Of a DNA stretch of 64,000 bases, positions 12,900 to 26,506 are shown piece by piece; the first letter of the stretch is position 1, and each line of letters starts with the position of its first letter. The notes below the pieces were generated by a model. It was not told where the DNA came from and did no database searches. It saw nothing but the letters and a program-made list of their open reading frames with translations. The stretch comes from Litomosoides sigmodontis (Eukaryota > Nematoda > Chromadorea > Rhabditida > Onchocercidae): positions 6,779,865 to 6,843,864 of the forward strand of contig OY718806.1 in assembly GCA_963070105.1 (NCBI GenBank), written 5' to 3'. A program made the translations under genes and the position numbers.

Positions 12900-15540
12900 A
12901 ACAAACATCCCAGTAATGATCGATGACCGTGAAGTTTTTCGAGAGTATTGTTAAATCGGCTTTTGTTTGCATCTTCTAATTAAGTGAATCAGTTTGGATT
13001 AATAGAGGGATAGTTGGCTGGATGTTGCTTCCGTGCCCGTAAACGATCAAGTAAACTACGCTTTGCTTTTCAAATTCTAGGAAGTAACTTTTCTACTTTA
13101 ACCTCTGTTATGGAATGCTTTCAAGCGGAAGAATCCATTATGATGTGATCGTTATAATCAATTCATCAAAATTCTCTACTAAATGTTGAAAATGTGGAGG
13201 AACCTTTTCTCCTCTTCCACATTCATCTTCTTCGAACAATTATTAAGTTTGTGGTGCTCTTTGCAACAAATAAATGACCAGAAGCAGAATTTAACTTAAC
13301 TCCTTCCATATGTCAGAAATGAGGAAAGTTTTTTCAAACAGCTGGCTACTGATAAGCTTCTGCTGGAAGAAACTCATGTTCATAGAATTCGAAAGTACTC
13401 TAGAATTGTAGCCAGAATCTAGCTAGGGTAGTAAGATTGGTAGTCTGCGATACTATGCTATTCGATATAGTTCCATATGTTACAGTTGATGCAACTTTAG
13501 TGCTGTGTTGAAATGCTCGTTGTTGAAATATGTTGAACTTCAAAAAAAGAGAACTTTCGAAATATGTGCTTGGACAAAGAAATCGGGGAAATTAAGAAAG
13601 GCCGTTTCACACGTTGCCCATTTTCTTCCGTCTTCTCTTTCAGTCAAGCTGTTGTGCAGACATTTCTGTCTTACACATTATGGTAATGGGGAGAATCCTA
13701 AATTTTGCAGTGCAGGTATTGCAGTTCACTTAGTTGGGTATTTCTTGGTAGCTAGCGTAAGTTACTCATAACATACTTCTTACACTCCGGAACTTCATTC
13801 ATCTTATGTATTCGTCTCCTCCAATCAGTCCGGTATTATGGATATCGGGATGACTTCGATGTTGTGAATGTGCTCTCATTGTTGGTCTGGAAGAGATAAA
13901 TCGTTCACGACATGCGCATTCTCGACCACTACTTCGGTGTAAATACCACTTTTAAGCGCAAAATAAATTTGTTTCATGTATCTGGAACGTTTTATCAGCC
14001 ATGACTGGAAGAAAGGGCTGAACATAGTCGGTTCACATGGTTAAGCTTGCACAAAGTCTTTCAGTTGAAGCTAATGCTTAATCTGATGTTTTAACCTTTT
14101 AAGTACGTAGCGAATTTGACAGCTACCAAGTGGGTATTTATTTAACCATCAGCAGCCATTAATCGTAGTGAAAGAGAGGGAAACTGTGATCGTAATTGTA
14201 CGATAACAACCAGTGAGCGCAATTGTCCTAAGTCTCACCTGAGTATCATATAGCTTAGCTTTCAATGGCTGAGACAACGAACAATATGTTGCTTTGTCTT
14301 TTTTGGAACACAATTTTCATTGACGTGAAATGGATTGAACCTGACCAATATGAATTTCACATATTGTTCGAAAACGAAAAAAAAATGATATTTATGCCAC
14401 TGAGATGGATCGGTGATTCGGTGATTCGTTGCAGCCTATCATCACCATCAATCTCCCATTCTTGCCACATCAGAAAATGCATATGCAACAGTGAGTGCTC
14501 TTCACCGCAACACACCTATTGTTGTTGTGTCTGTTAATGTTCGTATTGGCAGGCGAGCGAGCAGTTTACTCAAAACAATCAATGCTTTGCTATTGAATTT
14601 TGGTTAATCACCCATTAATCATTAATTAGAGATGAGCGGAAGTCGGAAATTCGTTCTTCTCTTACCAATAATATACTCATCTCGTGTGTAGTGTGCATGC
14701 ACGCAGTTTCAATTTGTTTTCCGAAAAGAGTGCGAAGATGCTGCTTTCTGCAACAAACAGCTACCTTTTCTGTACCATCAGAAGCCTTCTTTTTTTTGTT
14801 GCTGTGTCGTAGCAGCATTGCATGAAACCATGGTGCCATGTTTCTTATAATATAACTGTAATCAATAAAGAAAAATTTTCAATTAACTGATGAAATTTGC
14901 AATTTTGTTAAAACATGGAATCGGTCGACTACTTTTGCATTATTTACAAATAGAGGAATTCATATTCTATCCGATACATCCCTTTTACACCTTTCGTGTA
15001 AGAGTAACTCTTCCTAAAGTTCTTTTTCTATTCACCAAAAACTTTTCTTTTTTAAATCCGAACAGTCCCTTATGAAATGACCGGATATGATCAGTTACGG
15101 ATATTCATTCTTTCTGTTTGCAAAGTTTATCTGTCTGTCACTTACTACTTACTGGTTTGACGCGGAATAATCATTGATTAAGTAAAAGTGATGTTGTCGC
15201 ACATAGCAGCACTTCTCCAGACCTGAAACAAAAATCATCATTGTTGATCTTTGGTGCATTTGGTCTCTTGTTTATAATAAAAAGCACAGCTTTTAACTAT
15301 GGACACGCTTGATGCTGTTAACATTAGTTTGCAGTGAGGATGCATTATCGGTACTTTTGCAACTATCGGCACTTTATTGTTATGCTTATTTGGTTGCTAA
15401 TTCATAGTTCCCTAAGTATCGCACGATGTTCCTCGAAGTTACAGGTGACTTAATTCGTAGTAAGCGATAAAGGTAAAGTGAGAAATTGACGTTTCCTTGG
15501 AAAATGACACTGATTCATTGTCAACATATTCAGCTAGATA
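12900..15540. other. Gene-poor region, no supported gene
   Basis: Only short frames (60-90 codons) with no domain pattern or consistent splice structure. Confidence 0.55.
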
Positions 15541-15853
15541 GGGAAAGGAATGGATAAAGAGGAGAGGAGGAGGATTGAAGGAAGAATTACTCGTATATTG
15601 CTGTATTTTCAATCCGTAAATTCTAATTGTTTCATGACAATGTACGCAAATGGAGGAGGACGAGTGAACATGATTGATTTCGGGATAGGAAAAGGAAGGT
15701 TAAAGTTCGCATTTCAATTATCCAAATCGACGGACATAAAAATCAAATTTGAACATTGCACAGCCCTTTTTATCCATGCAGCAGTCAACTCTTTCTTGCA
15801 TAATAAACATTGCTTAAACATTTTAGTTATCGTCTTATTTTCCTGCGCGTATG

Positions 15854-16046
<193 letters not shown>

Positions 16047-16089
16047 TATTGCTTGTTTATCATTTCAGTTTCCTGCAAGCTATGTGCCA

Positions 16090-18100
16090 TGAACTATGAG
16101 ACGGCGAGCTTTGCTCTGACAAAAAACTGGTTATAGTGGAGGGATTGAGGATGTGGTTGTTATAAGGGATTCCGAGACAACTAGGATGCTTTAATAGGAA
16201 AGTTTTTTCATTAGTTACGTTTTGCTATGCTTTTTCACTTTTCACGAAGAATTAAGAATGTGAAGACGTAGAAATATAGATAGATGGCTTAGACCGTGTG
16301 AAGCACTAAACTGAATAATCTGTAGAATTCGATCAAGCTTCTCTGCCATTCCGACTTATGTTTGAGTACTCTCTATAGATGAGTTGCTAAGGGTAGCTGT
16401 AGTGATATGTTACCATTGTATTCCTTCTTTTAAAAAATTATTCTTTTATTGGGATCCGTCTTTTAAGTGTGTAGAAAGCTTAACTGCGTGTTAAACAACA
16501 TTACGAACTGTTTATTCATCCGTCCTCTTTTTTATTTCTTTTTCAAGTTAACCGAACTTCCAACCTCAATGAGCAATGGGTATGTTACAGATAGTGAAAG
16601 AGGAATTCGATTGTATCACGTGATCAGGTTAGTTATTTGAAAAACATTGCTGCGAATAGCTGTAGCTGCTGCTCAACGTATGGTATTGTTTCTGTCCTTG
16701 CTTACTGTTACTGTGACCTTAATAGTTATTTTCATTCTTTGTTTCCAACAGTTAAGAAGGGATCTAAATAATTTTGTAACGAAATTGTAATTCCCACGTA
16801 ATGTCAAGCTTTAATTAATTACAACTGAAATGAAGGAGAGTTTAATCGAAATAGTGAATATGTGGCACTGATTTCGATTTTACTGCAGTATAGTATCATC
16901 TTTCCCTTTAGCTTGGAAAGAAAGTTTCTTTACCACGAAAATTATTTTACCGAAGAACTTTACATTGTTCCCTTTTTCTACTGTGTTACGAAGATTAATT
17001 TAGAACTACGAAAATGCAGTTGTTAATTTGAAGTAGTGGAATAATTTACCAGTGGAATAATTCACTTCTAATGGTATTATGTTCCGAAACTTGTTCTTTT
17101 CTTCCCTGCCATCATTGATTTTACCTTTCTATTGTTTCCGGCTCTGAATAAGCTTGCTAAATTTTGTTTATAGATATTCCTTCATTAACGATGACTGAAC
17201 TTTGACTGACATTTTTAGCCAAACAAAAAAATTTGTGATTCTTTATTAGCTATGATTGTTTAGTTAAGGAAAGGAAAGTAACAACTTCAGCTTTGGCTGA
17301 AAACTACCAGTTATTTTTTCACTGGAAATTTTGATAAGACGGCTATGTGTACCGGCATTTTTCATCTTCAGGATTAATGCAAGTTCATTGTACAGTCTTA
17401 TTTCATACTAGTGGCTTAGTTATTTCAGTAATTTGCTTTTCACCTGCATTTTGCAATCCTTTCACAACCTGTTTTTCCAAAATATCAGTTTCTCTCTCAT
17501 CGCAATTTAATAGTAACAAACGCCGAGCAGTGCAGAAACGGAGCAAATTTCATTTCCGGCACTTCCATGATACGATGAGTTCCAGTTACAAATGTGGCAT
17601 AAGCTAACTCCCTAGTAATATCGCAAGCAATTTGAATGGTACAATTCTGACAATTGTGGGAATAAAATATCAGTGAAGCCTCCTAGCACTTTGCGTTTTT
17701 CGTTTTATCTTATACAATTTTATTGACTTCTACTGATTCTTCAACTAAATATTTCTTCAATTTCCTGCTTCACTGCTAAAGGTGTTACAAACTTGAATAA
17801 GCAATTTTCCATTCTCTTCCTTAACTTATTTCTATCTTTGGGTCTTTTTTTTGATCTTTTAATCACCATTAATGCAAATGGTTCAAATTTTCAGATCAAA
17901 AACTAGTTGGGCCAGTTGTTTCTGACCTCATCCTGACTCGATTAAGAAATCTGGTTATTCATGATTATGGAATAATAGCACTCTGTATTTATTTATAGAA
18001 CGTCATCAAGCCTGGACGAAGTACATAAGTAGAAAATTGCTAGTACTTTGAGATTCAACACAAGTAAAAATTCTTACACAGCCTAGCATTCATTACGGTA
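16090..18100. other. Gene-poor region, no supported gene
   Basis: AT-rich with short frames only. Nothing recognisable on either strand. Confidence 0.55.
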
Positions 18101-18648
18101 AGTCTCCTCTGACTTGTTTACGTCTACGCCGTCAGCCGAACAACATCCACTGTAATTATTCTAGTTCTACGTATAATTCCCTATCTCGGTTTTTATTTTT
18201 CTCAGCGCACAATGAGAAGGATAACGCATGCAAGAAGGAGGCTTGCGGCATCCACCAAAATTGTAGGTACAATGTGACGGAGTAATCGATCATGAAATTC
18301 AAGGCTATTATCAGCCTAGCTGAATAAGGACGTGTACCATTAACGAAACAGGAAGAAGTTATCAAATCCTGGAAAAGTACTGGAATGAATGTGAGGAACC
18401 GAAATTCTAACTAACTGAATAAAATTAACAATTTGTTAAACATTTCGACTGCATGAATTTATAACAATTGGAATTGAATGAATTGAGACAATCGGCGCAT
18501 AAAGCGAAAGTTGTAAATGTGACGACACTTTCCAATTGCCTTCAAGCACTTGCCTGTTTGCTGTATTTTAAATTTTCTTGTTGCCAAGTAATGAACGCTT
18601 ACACGTTGACCAGCTTATTGGCAAATTCCTTCTTTTTCCATATTTTTA
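18101..18648. repeat. Interspersed duplicated segment, copy 2
   Basis: Nearly identical to 7077-7624 in the same orientation, about 11 kb away. It carries the same NACKKEACGIHQNC-containing frame (about 18209-18286, stop retained) and AATAAA at about 18418-18423. The copy-1 upstream frame with FCNCMGTC is absent here: the sequence left of AAGTCTCCTC is unrelated. Confidence 0.95.
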
Positions 18649-18649
18649 C

Positions 18650-20230
18650 ACAAAGGAGAACTGTACGGTTGAAAAGATTGCAAGTTTCCTTGACTGAGAA
18701 TTGATAAACTACGGATCGATTGAACACTTTCTTGGAGTAAGAGAATCAGGGAAATCTGTTTATTATGGAAAACCAATTTCCTCGAACTGCCAGTTCTTTG
18801 CCTACTGCTAAGATGAATAAAATGTTTTTTTTTCTTGAAGATTTTTTTTGCAACAAATATATTTGAATAATTAAGAAATGTCAAGTGGATCGAACAGTCT
18901 GTTAGTGACAAGTGTTAATCACAACTCTAATCAGTGATGTTATGCTTATTAAGAACGAAAGTTTGATCTGTCTATGCTCTTTAAAGTTTAGTTTTCAAAC
19001 TGGCATTTTAAAACTAAATTTCATTTGTTAAACGGAGTAAAGCAGAGAGAGTATTTATGATCGATCAACTAGAAAAAACGAATTTTATCGTGTTTTTCTC
19101 ACCTAACACTCTTTCGCAACATGTATTAACAAAGAAGTGTTACTTTTTTCCATTAGTTGGAATGTAATAAATTTATGGCATATAAGACATATAAGCTGAG
19201 CGAATAATTATTCTACTTATCAGGTCTTTCTTTTGAAACTAACAAAATTCCCACCTTCTATGGGAACTATATGATGAAGTAATGGATGTGAATTCAGTAT
19301 TTGAATGTTTTTGATTAACGACTACTAGAAATAAATTGAATTAAAAATCAGTGAAGTGAAGTAAGAATTTGAAACAGTTGCACGTAAGATAGGGAAAACC
19401 ATACTCTATCATTGTTCACTCGTGAAGCATCAGGCTTGATAAATCATCTTTATGAGGAAAACATCATAAAATATTCTAAAATTCGTTGTCGATGCTAGAT
19501 TTCAACAAATATTCTTTTTTATTTTGTTATTTTATTTTTATTTTATTTTTTTTATTTTATTTTGCTTCACACTTAGCATTGGCGCAATATATATTAGTAG
19601 TAAGTAGTATCGTCGTCTTTTCGTTTCGTACAGCTTCACTTTTTCCCGTTTGACGTAGTCATATGTAAATCTTGTTGACAGTTTCAACCGTTAAGCCATT
19701 TTGTTTATCCGTCTACCGGTCGGTCCGCTGTCATTGGCTTCTGTCATTGACCTCAATTGAGTGAACAAAAAGCGTGCCTTTAGTTTCGAGGGAATGTAGC
19801 GTCTATCCTTATTCTGCCCATCTTTTGTGATTATCGCATGGCATGCAGGAATTTCATTACAAATTTCGAAGACTGGAACTTCGTAGGAAGATAAGGCGGA
19901 AAATAAGTGTGAAATAAGAGAACAAAGTGCTTTAAGTAGCACGCATCGAATTATTATTTTTTTAAACTCCATATTCTGCGTATTACTAAGAAGCGTTATG
20001 TGAAAGAGATTAAGATTGACCAGGAATTGTCATTTTGTTGCTGTTTGCTATTTTGAAACGACAATAAAAAACGTTCATCGATTCAGTATTGAAATGAAAA
20101 AGAGGTATTGTTGAAATGTAAATTATCTGCAGACGGGAAGTTTGAACGCAGACACAACGTTAATAGGCATATCATCAAATTTCCATTGCCAGGAGGCCGT
20201 AAAGTTGAAGCCGTTTGCTAAGAACTGTAC
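18650..20230. other. Intergenic, A/T-rich
   Basis: Contains a TTTTA-rich low-complexity tract at about 19508-19563. A 93-codon minus-strand frame (19691-19972) has no recognisable domain or splice support. Probably the upstream region of the gene at 20.4 kb. Confidence 0.5.
19508..19563. repeat. (TTTTA)n-like low-complexity tract
   Basis: Irregular runs of T broken by single A residues. Confidence 0.8.
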
Positions 20231-20363
20231 AGAGATGGCCACTTCCGATATGGTTTGCATTTCCTTTTTTCTACCAAAATTTTATATACCACTTTGCTTG
20301 AGAACACTTGCAGTTTCCTTCTCTCCAACCCTGTTCACTTCGTCATATTTCAAATTTTAGGTA

Positions 20364-22489
20364 ATGGAAGCAGACAGCGGATTTGTACGCAACATACGGT
20401 CTCCTGGCTCACCAGGTCGCGTCGTAAAAGATGAGGGGAATGATATAGACGAGTATGAGGAAGAACATAATGAAAGTATGATTTCTAGCTTAACTTTTTT
20501 CCTTCTTTCTGCGCCGCACTCTTATCCATGTCTTGTGTACAAGTAGTTGTAAGCTTACAATAACTGAAGTTTTTCATTCTGTTCTTACATGTTTACAATT
20601 TCGAGTTTTCCGTGACCGTTGACGTACAATTAGGAAGCGCTGTTAAGAACAATGCCTTTATTTAGTTTGGTGAATATCACTGAATTTGTAGTGATTGGAG
20701 AAGGCTTGTTCTCTTTCGATGAGGACATGGTGCCAGAAAAAGAAACGGGTAATTTAAATGAGAGGTCTGCAGTGTTAGACATATTTTACGATGTTCACTC
20801 CAATGGTTTGTTTATTCGTCATTTAACCATATTTTCTTTCAAAGTCAGTGGTTTTTAACATGCCAGAACTTAATCCTTTCAACCAATTCTTTTATTGTGC
20901 ATTCTTCATTGTTCTTTCATAGTTTTTATTCAAAACATCGGGAAGGTTTTTGAAGACGGACGATATTTATTCTATTCTGTGGAATCACTTTATCGTGTAT
21001 TCGTTTCCCTTCATTACCCTCCAGTTAACTTGTAAACTTTCAGCTGCACTGATTGTAGTTTGAAAAAATGATGTAGCTTTTAAATGTCAATTGTTCATGT
21101 TTCACTACGCCATAACATTAAACTTTATTTATCCGTTGGCGATAAGGAAAATGTCGTAAAAGAGCAATTACTATAAAGATCAGGCTTTAGATTTTTCAGT
21201 GAAGTTCCTCTTACTTTAAATTGGCTATTTAGATTGGGTTCGTACGTTTTAACCTACTTCTGTTTTTGACACTTCCAATTTGCAGATTCTGGTAATTTTG
21301 ATATGTCTCAGACGCATTTGACATTTAGTGAGGGTGGTGCGGATATAATTGCCAGAGCAAGACACAATGAAAATCCTTGGGTTGACCAGAGGGATACATG
21401 CTTTGGTCAGAGAGGTATATGCTTTGCTTTATTTTTGTCATTTTCTGCAGTGTTACTGATGCTGCTGTCAAACGTAATTTTAACGGTTTAACAAAGTGAA
21501 ATGGATAGCCTTTGGAGTATAAATGATTTGTCTTATGTCGTATGATGATGTATTTGTAAAACGTTATCTCATAACCTTGCTGATTTGATCTCTTCTCGCT
21601 TTAAGAGTGTTATCTGTTCAAAAATGTAGCTCTTCCCAGCATAATGTTTTCTTCACTTGTTGATTTACTACTTAATAGCTCCTAATTCAGGACCATTTGG
21701 AAGCAAAGTGATGTGTTTTGTTTTGCTGAATTAATTTCTAGAAAAGTTTCACGAGAATCTGTGATTTACAGATTTGCGATCAAGCTCAGTAGAACTGGAC
21801 GAAGATGGAGAGTCGGAACCAGTCCAGAAAATAGGCTCTTTGGCATATGGTTGCTCGCTTCCAATAACGATTCCTTCACGTGGCTTTTGGCCACCACGCG
21901 ATGCTGTTGACAGTCTTGAGCGCATGAAGATCCTTGATTTTGGTGAAAGCCATGAACTGATTGACAAAACTGTAGGGTTTTGACTCCTCTTACATAATTT
22001 CCATTTACAGATGCATAATCAGAAATAATTTATAATAGTTGTTGACTGAATCTGAAATATGGTCACTACCATTTATTCTGTTGACAACAAACCCTTGCTA
22101 AGTAGTTCACCTTTGATATGGACTTTTTTAACAGTTGTTCCACAATACAGTTTTTCAATATCTTAAATGAAAGGATGTAATAAAGTCATTAAGCATTGAG
22201 GATATTTATTGGAAGTTTATTTAAGATACTCACTCTGTGTGGATGTACTGTGATCTAGTTCTTTTTCTAGATTTTGCCTCAACGTCCACCAAAGGATCTA
22301 TACAGTGAGATCCGTGCCCAAGCTCGTTCAATTCAGGCTGCTGACGACCCGGAACGTTTATTTGGCGAGCGTCCGTCACGACGCCGTTATCAAACTGGCA
22401 AAGCATGGAGCACATCTCAGGTAACTACACCGCTGCAAACGTACAGTGAAAGTGCTGATGCTACGGTTACTGCTGACTTGGAAGAGTAA
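20364..22489 (+). CDS. Unrecognised acidic protein, five exons, 257 aa
   Basis: I do not recognise the family. Exons joined by phase: 20364-20475, 20692-20805, 21286-21414, 21772-21971, 22271-22489 (stop included); 774 nt in all. The ATG lies three bases after an acceptor-like AAATTTTAG, so the start may be trans-spliced. Alternatively a tiny exon at 20235-20252 (ATGGCCACTTCCGATATG, then GT) would add MATSDM in the same phase. The protein is hydrophilic, with an acidic stretch in exon 1 (DEYEEEHNE), a hydrophobic-proline stretch in exon 4 (SLPITIPSRGFWPP, then SLERMKILDFGESHE) and a basic, Arg-rich C-terminal exon (GERPSRRRYQTG). No signal peptide or membrane span. Exon 2 has a second in-phase donor at 20748/20749 (ACGG|GTAATT), giving a protein 19 residues shorter. 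AATAAA occurs near 22.9 kb. Exon structure moderately sure; function unknown. Confidence 0.7.
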
Positions 22490-23274
22490 ATGTCGTCTTA
22501 ATTCATTGTTTACCATATTTTATTTTTCTGTAAAGTATTCAGTGCTACTTGCCCAAGTGTTAAAACTTACTGTTTCTCAAAAATTATAAAATAATATAAT
22601 GATACGAATTATACTTTTATACACATAAATTTGGAAATGGAAACGGGAAGCACAAATGGTACTATTATATGTTAATAGATGGCCAGAAGATTTCAAAAAA
22701 TGTTAGGACAAGAACACAGGGGTCTATAACTTTACTGGCAGTACTTCCATTGTATTGGTCTTTTTATAGTATTTCCTTGAATCATTGTGCAGTCACTTAG
22801 ACTAAATAGCACATAACTCGTTGTCACTCAAAATGCTGGTAATTGCTTATTGCGCATTTTAATTCCTGTCACGCTTTTTTGTTGCTTCCTGCTTTAGCCA
22901 ATAAATCGACCAAGCTCATTTATTTTTTTTCCCTTCATGGGTCTTTAAATGTTTGATTTTCCTGGCAAGTATGTCTCCCTCTTCTTAATATCATAAAATT
23001 TCTCCTTCGACCTTTTATGTCACCCCTTCATTTTGCTCTTTTTTCCATCTTACCTTCTCACTGTTTCGTTTGATTTGCAACTGTTCAGCATTTATTTAAA
23101 AGCACTCCTATGTTTTTCTCCAGTTTTTTCTTGTTTCCGTTGATTTGATGTTGGCTTTTCTTCCTTATGCCAATTTTTCACTTTTTTTTGATCAGAAATT
23201 ATTAGCAGTAGGCATTAAGTTAATATGCATTTCCCCACCATTGGGTATGTGTTATTTCTTGTGTGTGTCCGTTG

Positions 23275-23318
<44 letters not shown>

Positions 23319-26300
23319 TGTGCATAAATGTATGCTGTATTATATTTAACATGAATCCTGTTTTTACTTCAGGATTTAATTGGAATATTTACATCTCTAG
23401 TACTCGTAATGCTTAGTGTTTGAAATTTTTTTGGGAATAGCAACTGTTTTGTATTAGCATTATCAAACTTCGTTTTGCGATCACTCTGTAACATCTTCAG
23501 TTATTGTTGGTGGATCTGTCTTGACATCCACACTGACCAGTATTTGAGACGGTGAATTAGCAAGGCATTAAAACGGGTATTGTACTGATGAAGTGAGAGC
23601 TTTGCGTTGTGGAAGGTACCGCTGATAGATGTTACGGTTGTTTCCATTCCGTTTTTTTAATATTTGCGCATCAATGGTGATGGAAGTGTTATCGGAAAAG
23701 CGAAATGCTTTTATAATGTAAATCTGCCGAAATAATCCAAGTATTGTATTGCGAAAATCTGTGCTACATTGGCTGTTTTTAGTGGACTGATTGTCGTAAA
23801 ATTTTTGTTCATGTTAAATGATTATAAAATGTTAAGCGGTGGATTTCTTGATCACTTAACTCTCTTTGTATCTAAAGAAGACTGTAAATAAATACGTATA
23901 ATTTGCTAAATGGTTGCAAAATATTAACTCCTTAGCTCGGATGCTTTGGGTTAACTCATACTCATTACTTCCAATTTACGTCGAGAACGATATTTTGTCT
24001 CCTAGTAGAATCACCTATAATCGACATAATAATAAAAATATCACAAATATAATCTGTCCGTAACATTTTCAAGTAACTGTTATAATAACGTTTGTAAAAG
24101 AATAAATATTCCGTAAAACAATAAAATATTTGTCACGGCTATTTGTTTGTTATAACAATAACTTCCACAGCAAGTATCATATGCTATGAGATTTATAATA
24201 CTTAATCAGCTTTAGATTTTGGATCAAAACTTTAATTGGTTCACTAAATTAGCACTAGGTTGAAATTTGTAGATCATTTCAAAGTTCTTGGAATTTTTGT
24301 GATTTCAAGTGATTTTTTTTGCACTTGCTGTAAAATTTCATTGCTTCTAAACTGGAATTGTTAGAAGTTTTGCGACAAAGTCAGTCTCCAATTAAAATCC
24401 TCTAAACTCTTCGCATGAAACGAAACACTTTCTCCCAGTTTCGATAAATTATATTGAGTTCGAAACTTTGTTGAAACTACATTTTCCAAATAACTGGTGA
24501 GAAAATGCAATAATACAAAAATCACATATGTAAATTTAGTCCTTGAATTTTATAAGGAGATTCTGGGAATGTCGAAGGTTTCTTGACTACGACAACGATT
24601 AAAAAGTATTTAACAAACAGTTACTTATTAGTAACCAGTAGCTCTTATTTAGAATAGGATAGAACGATGGATAAGAAATTTGTAAGTGATAACTATTTTT
24701 GAGAATAGATAACTCAAATTAACATGAACTTCAAAATGAACTTCTGAAGCTTATCACTGACACGGACATGTGCTTTCAGTCCTGTTCAGATGAAGTCAGA
24801 AAGAAATCAATTTAGAACTGATGTGACATCTCCGCGTTCTAATTTATTTTAGCTTGCTCGCTGCTACCATTTTATATGTTCTCATGACGATACCTGCGCT
24901 TACCAGCACATACCGTATGCAATGTCCCTATTCCAACGATTACAATTAAGCGGAGGGCGACGCAGCACTTATCTCCTTCATGTTGGCTTGGATTGTATTC
25001 CAACGAAATGCCAGTCGCCAGTAACACGTATCTCTATCTGCCCAACCACTTCAAATTATCTAGCTAACAGATCGTTTTCCAAATGATCCACGATGTGTTT
25101 AAACGAGCGCATCTATTAGATTAAAACCAATGCGGTGGTCATCATCTGCTGATGAGCACCCGTTCAGATTGGTGACTCTGAATAGCTATTGCTGATCGCA
25201 TGGTCTTGCACCGGCGACATATCTATCAAGTGTCTGCCTTATCAACTTTCGATGGTCCTTAGCTGAAATCTTTCTTGTTGACTTTTGAAAAACAGATGAA
25301 TTTACTTGCTGTATGCATGTAGTTGTAATTAATCTTTAAAAAAGTGTTGAGGCATAATGCAGAACAGTAGCCGTGATTCCAACATGCCAATAGTTTACTG
25401 AGCAAAGTTTGTGCTGGTCAGAGTGAGTTAAACACAGATGAAGGAAATAATTATAAGATAATAAAAGTATGGACCACAAAAAGTGCGCCATCATTTTTGA
25501 GGTATTACTTCGCCTCGTAGTCATTTCAGATAACGTCATTTCAGTAAGTGAAACCATGGTTTTCCGTTTCTTCCATTCTTTCCATACTTGGCTATTTGTC
25601 GTTGTTCACGTCAACCTTCATTCTTTATAATAATTAGATGTAAGAAAGGATCGTCAGATCATATCCTTTAGCGAGAATTCTCGTTCATGCAACTAACTCC
25701 CTTTCCCAAAAAGCGTTACGTGATATTCCGTCACAGTCTTCATTCATTCTCGCTCGTCAATATTTATATGAAGCCCATTATTGATTAACTCCGTGAATTC
25801 CTCACATGCCACTGTCTGCTTACCCTTCCGCCCTGGTCCTCTTCACAAAGACAGGAAAGAAGTGAAGATGACGACAAGTCGGTTTGAGCTGCCTCGTAAA
25901 CGGGTTGAACAGTGGGAAGTCGTCACCATCCGGAGCAAGAAAATCTCAAACACAACACCACTGCTAGCAATGGGCATGTAGAGGGAGAGGGTATACAGTG
26001 TTGTCTGGTGGTGCTCACGTGGGACCTTCTTCCGTGTTGTTTGCTTCAGGAAGAGCGCTGGGTAGCCATTCTAAGATCATCCATCAACACTGCACTTGTC
26101 TGCATGTACGTGTTCCTGTGATACGGCCGCGTATGAGAACGCATGGACGCATAGATGCACATTAATACGCAGACCGTCAGTAGAATAAGTAAATGTGAGT
26201 TGATGTGTAAGTTTATCGAGTAGTGCTTGTAAAGCGCTTCTTCTTGTACCGTCTCCTGGTAGATCCACGCGGAAAATGGATACACATGAGATCGTAACCG

Positions 26301-26500
26301 TTGTACTTTATCATTCCCATATCGTAGTTTACACGGCTTTCTTGAGTGGTGCTAGTGTCACTCAATAATTTTCTTAATGAGGTAGTATACTGAAATTTCC
26401 GCGCTACCCCTTCAATATATAAATGTGTTTTTCGCTCTTCAACTTCGATTTGCGGACGAATCCTTTCGCTTGATTACATGAATTTGTTTGATCAACCGCT
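22490..26500. other. Intergenic region
   Basis: Between two plus-strand genes. It contains a (GT)n microsatellite at about 23274-23319 and a slightly GC-richer part at 24.8-25.3 kb. No exon chain or RNA gene could be supported. Confidence 0.55.
23274..23319. repeat. (GT)n microsatellite
   Basis: Uninterrupted TG run. Confidence 0.95.
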
Positions 26501-26506
26501 TTGTAG
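26497..26506 (+). promoter_or_regulatory. Likely spliced-leader acceptor at start of TIF1-like gene
   Basis: CGCTTTGTAG ends immediately before the ATG at 26507, inside a pyrimidine-containing stretch, with no in-frame upstream exon seen. In nematodes SL acceptors commonly lie within a few bases of the start codon. An ordinary cis-acceptor from an unseen 5' UTR exon is the alternative. Confidence 0.5.

Noticed and set aside
12430..12908. Long frames on both strands at 12.4-12.9 kb
   Set aside because: Driven by the GT repeat and by locally higher GC, which makes stops rarer.
19691..19972. 93-codon minus-strand frame upstream of the 20.4 kb gene
   Set aside because: No signature or splice sites, and the length is compatible with chance.
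25140..25215. snoRNA-like CTGATGA ... CTGA boxes
   Set aside because: Box spacing is too short and no terminal stem was seen; chance occurrence is likely.
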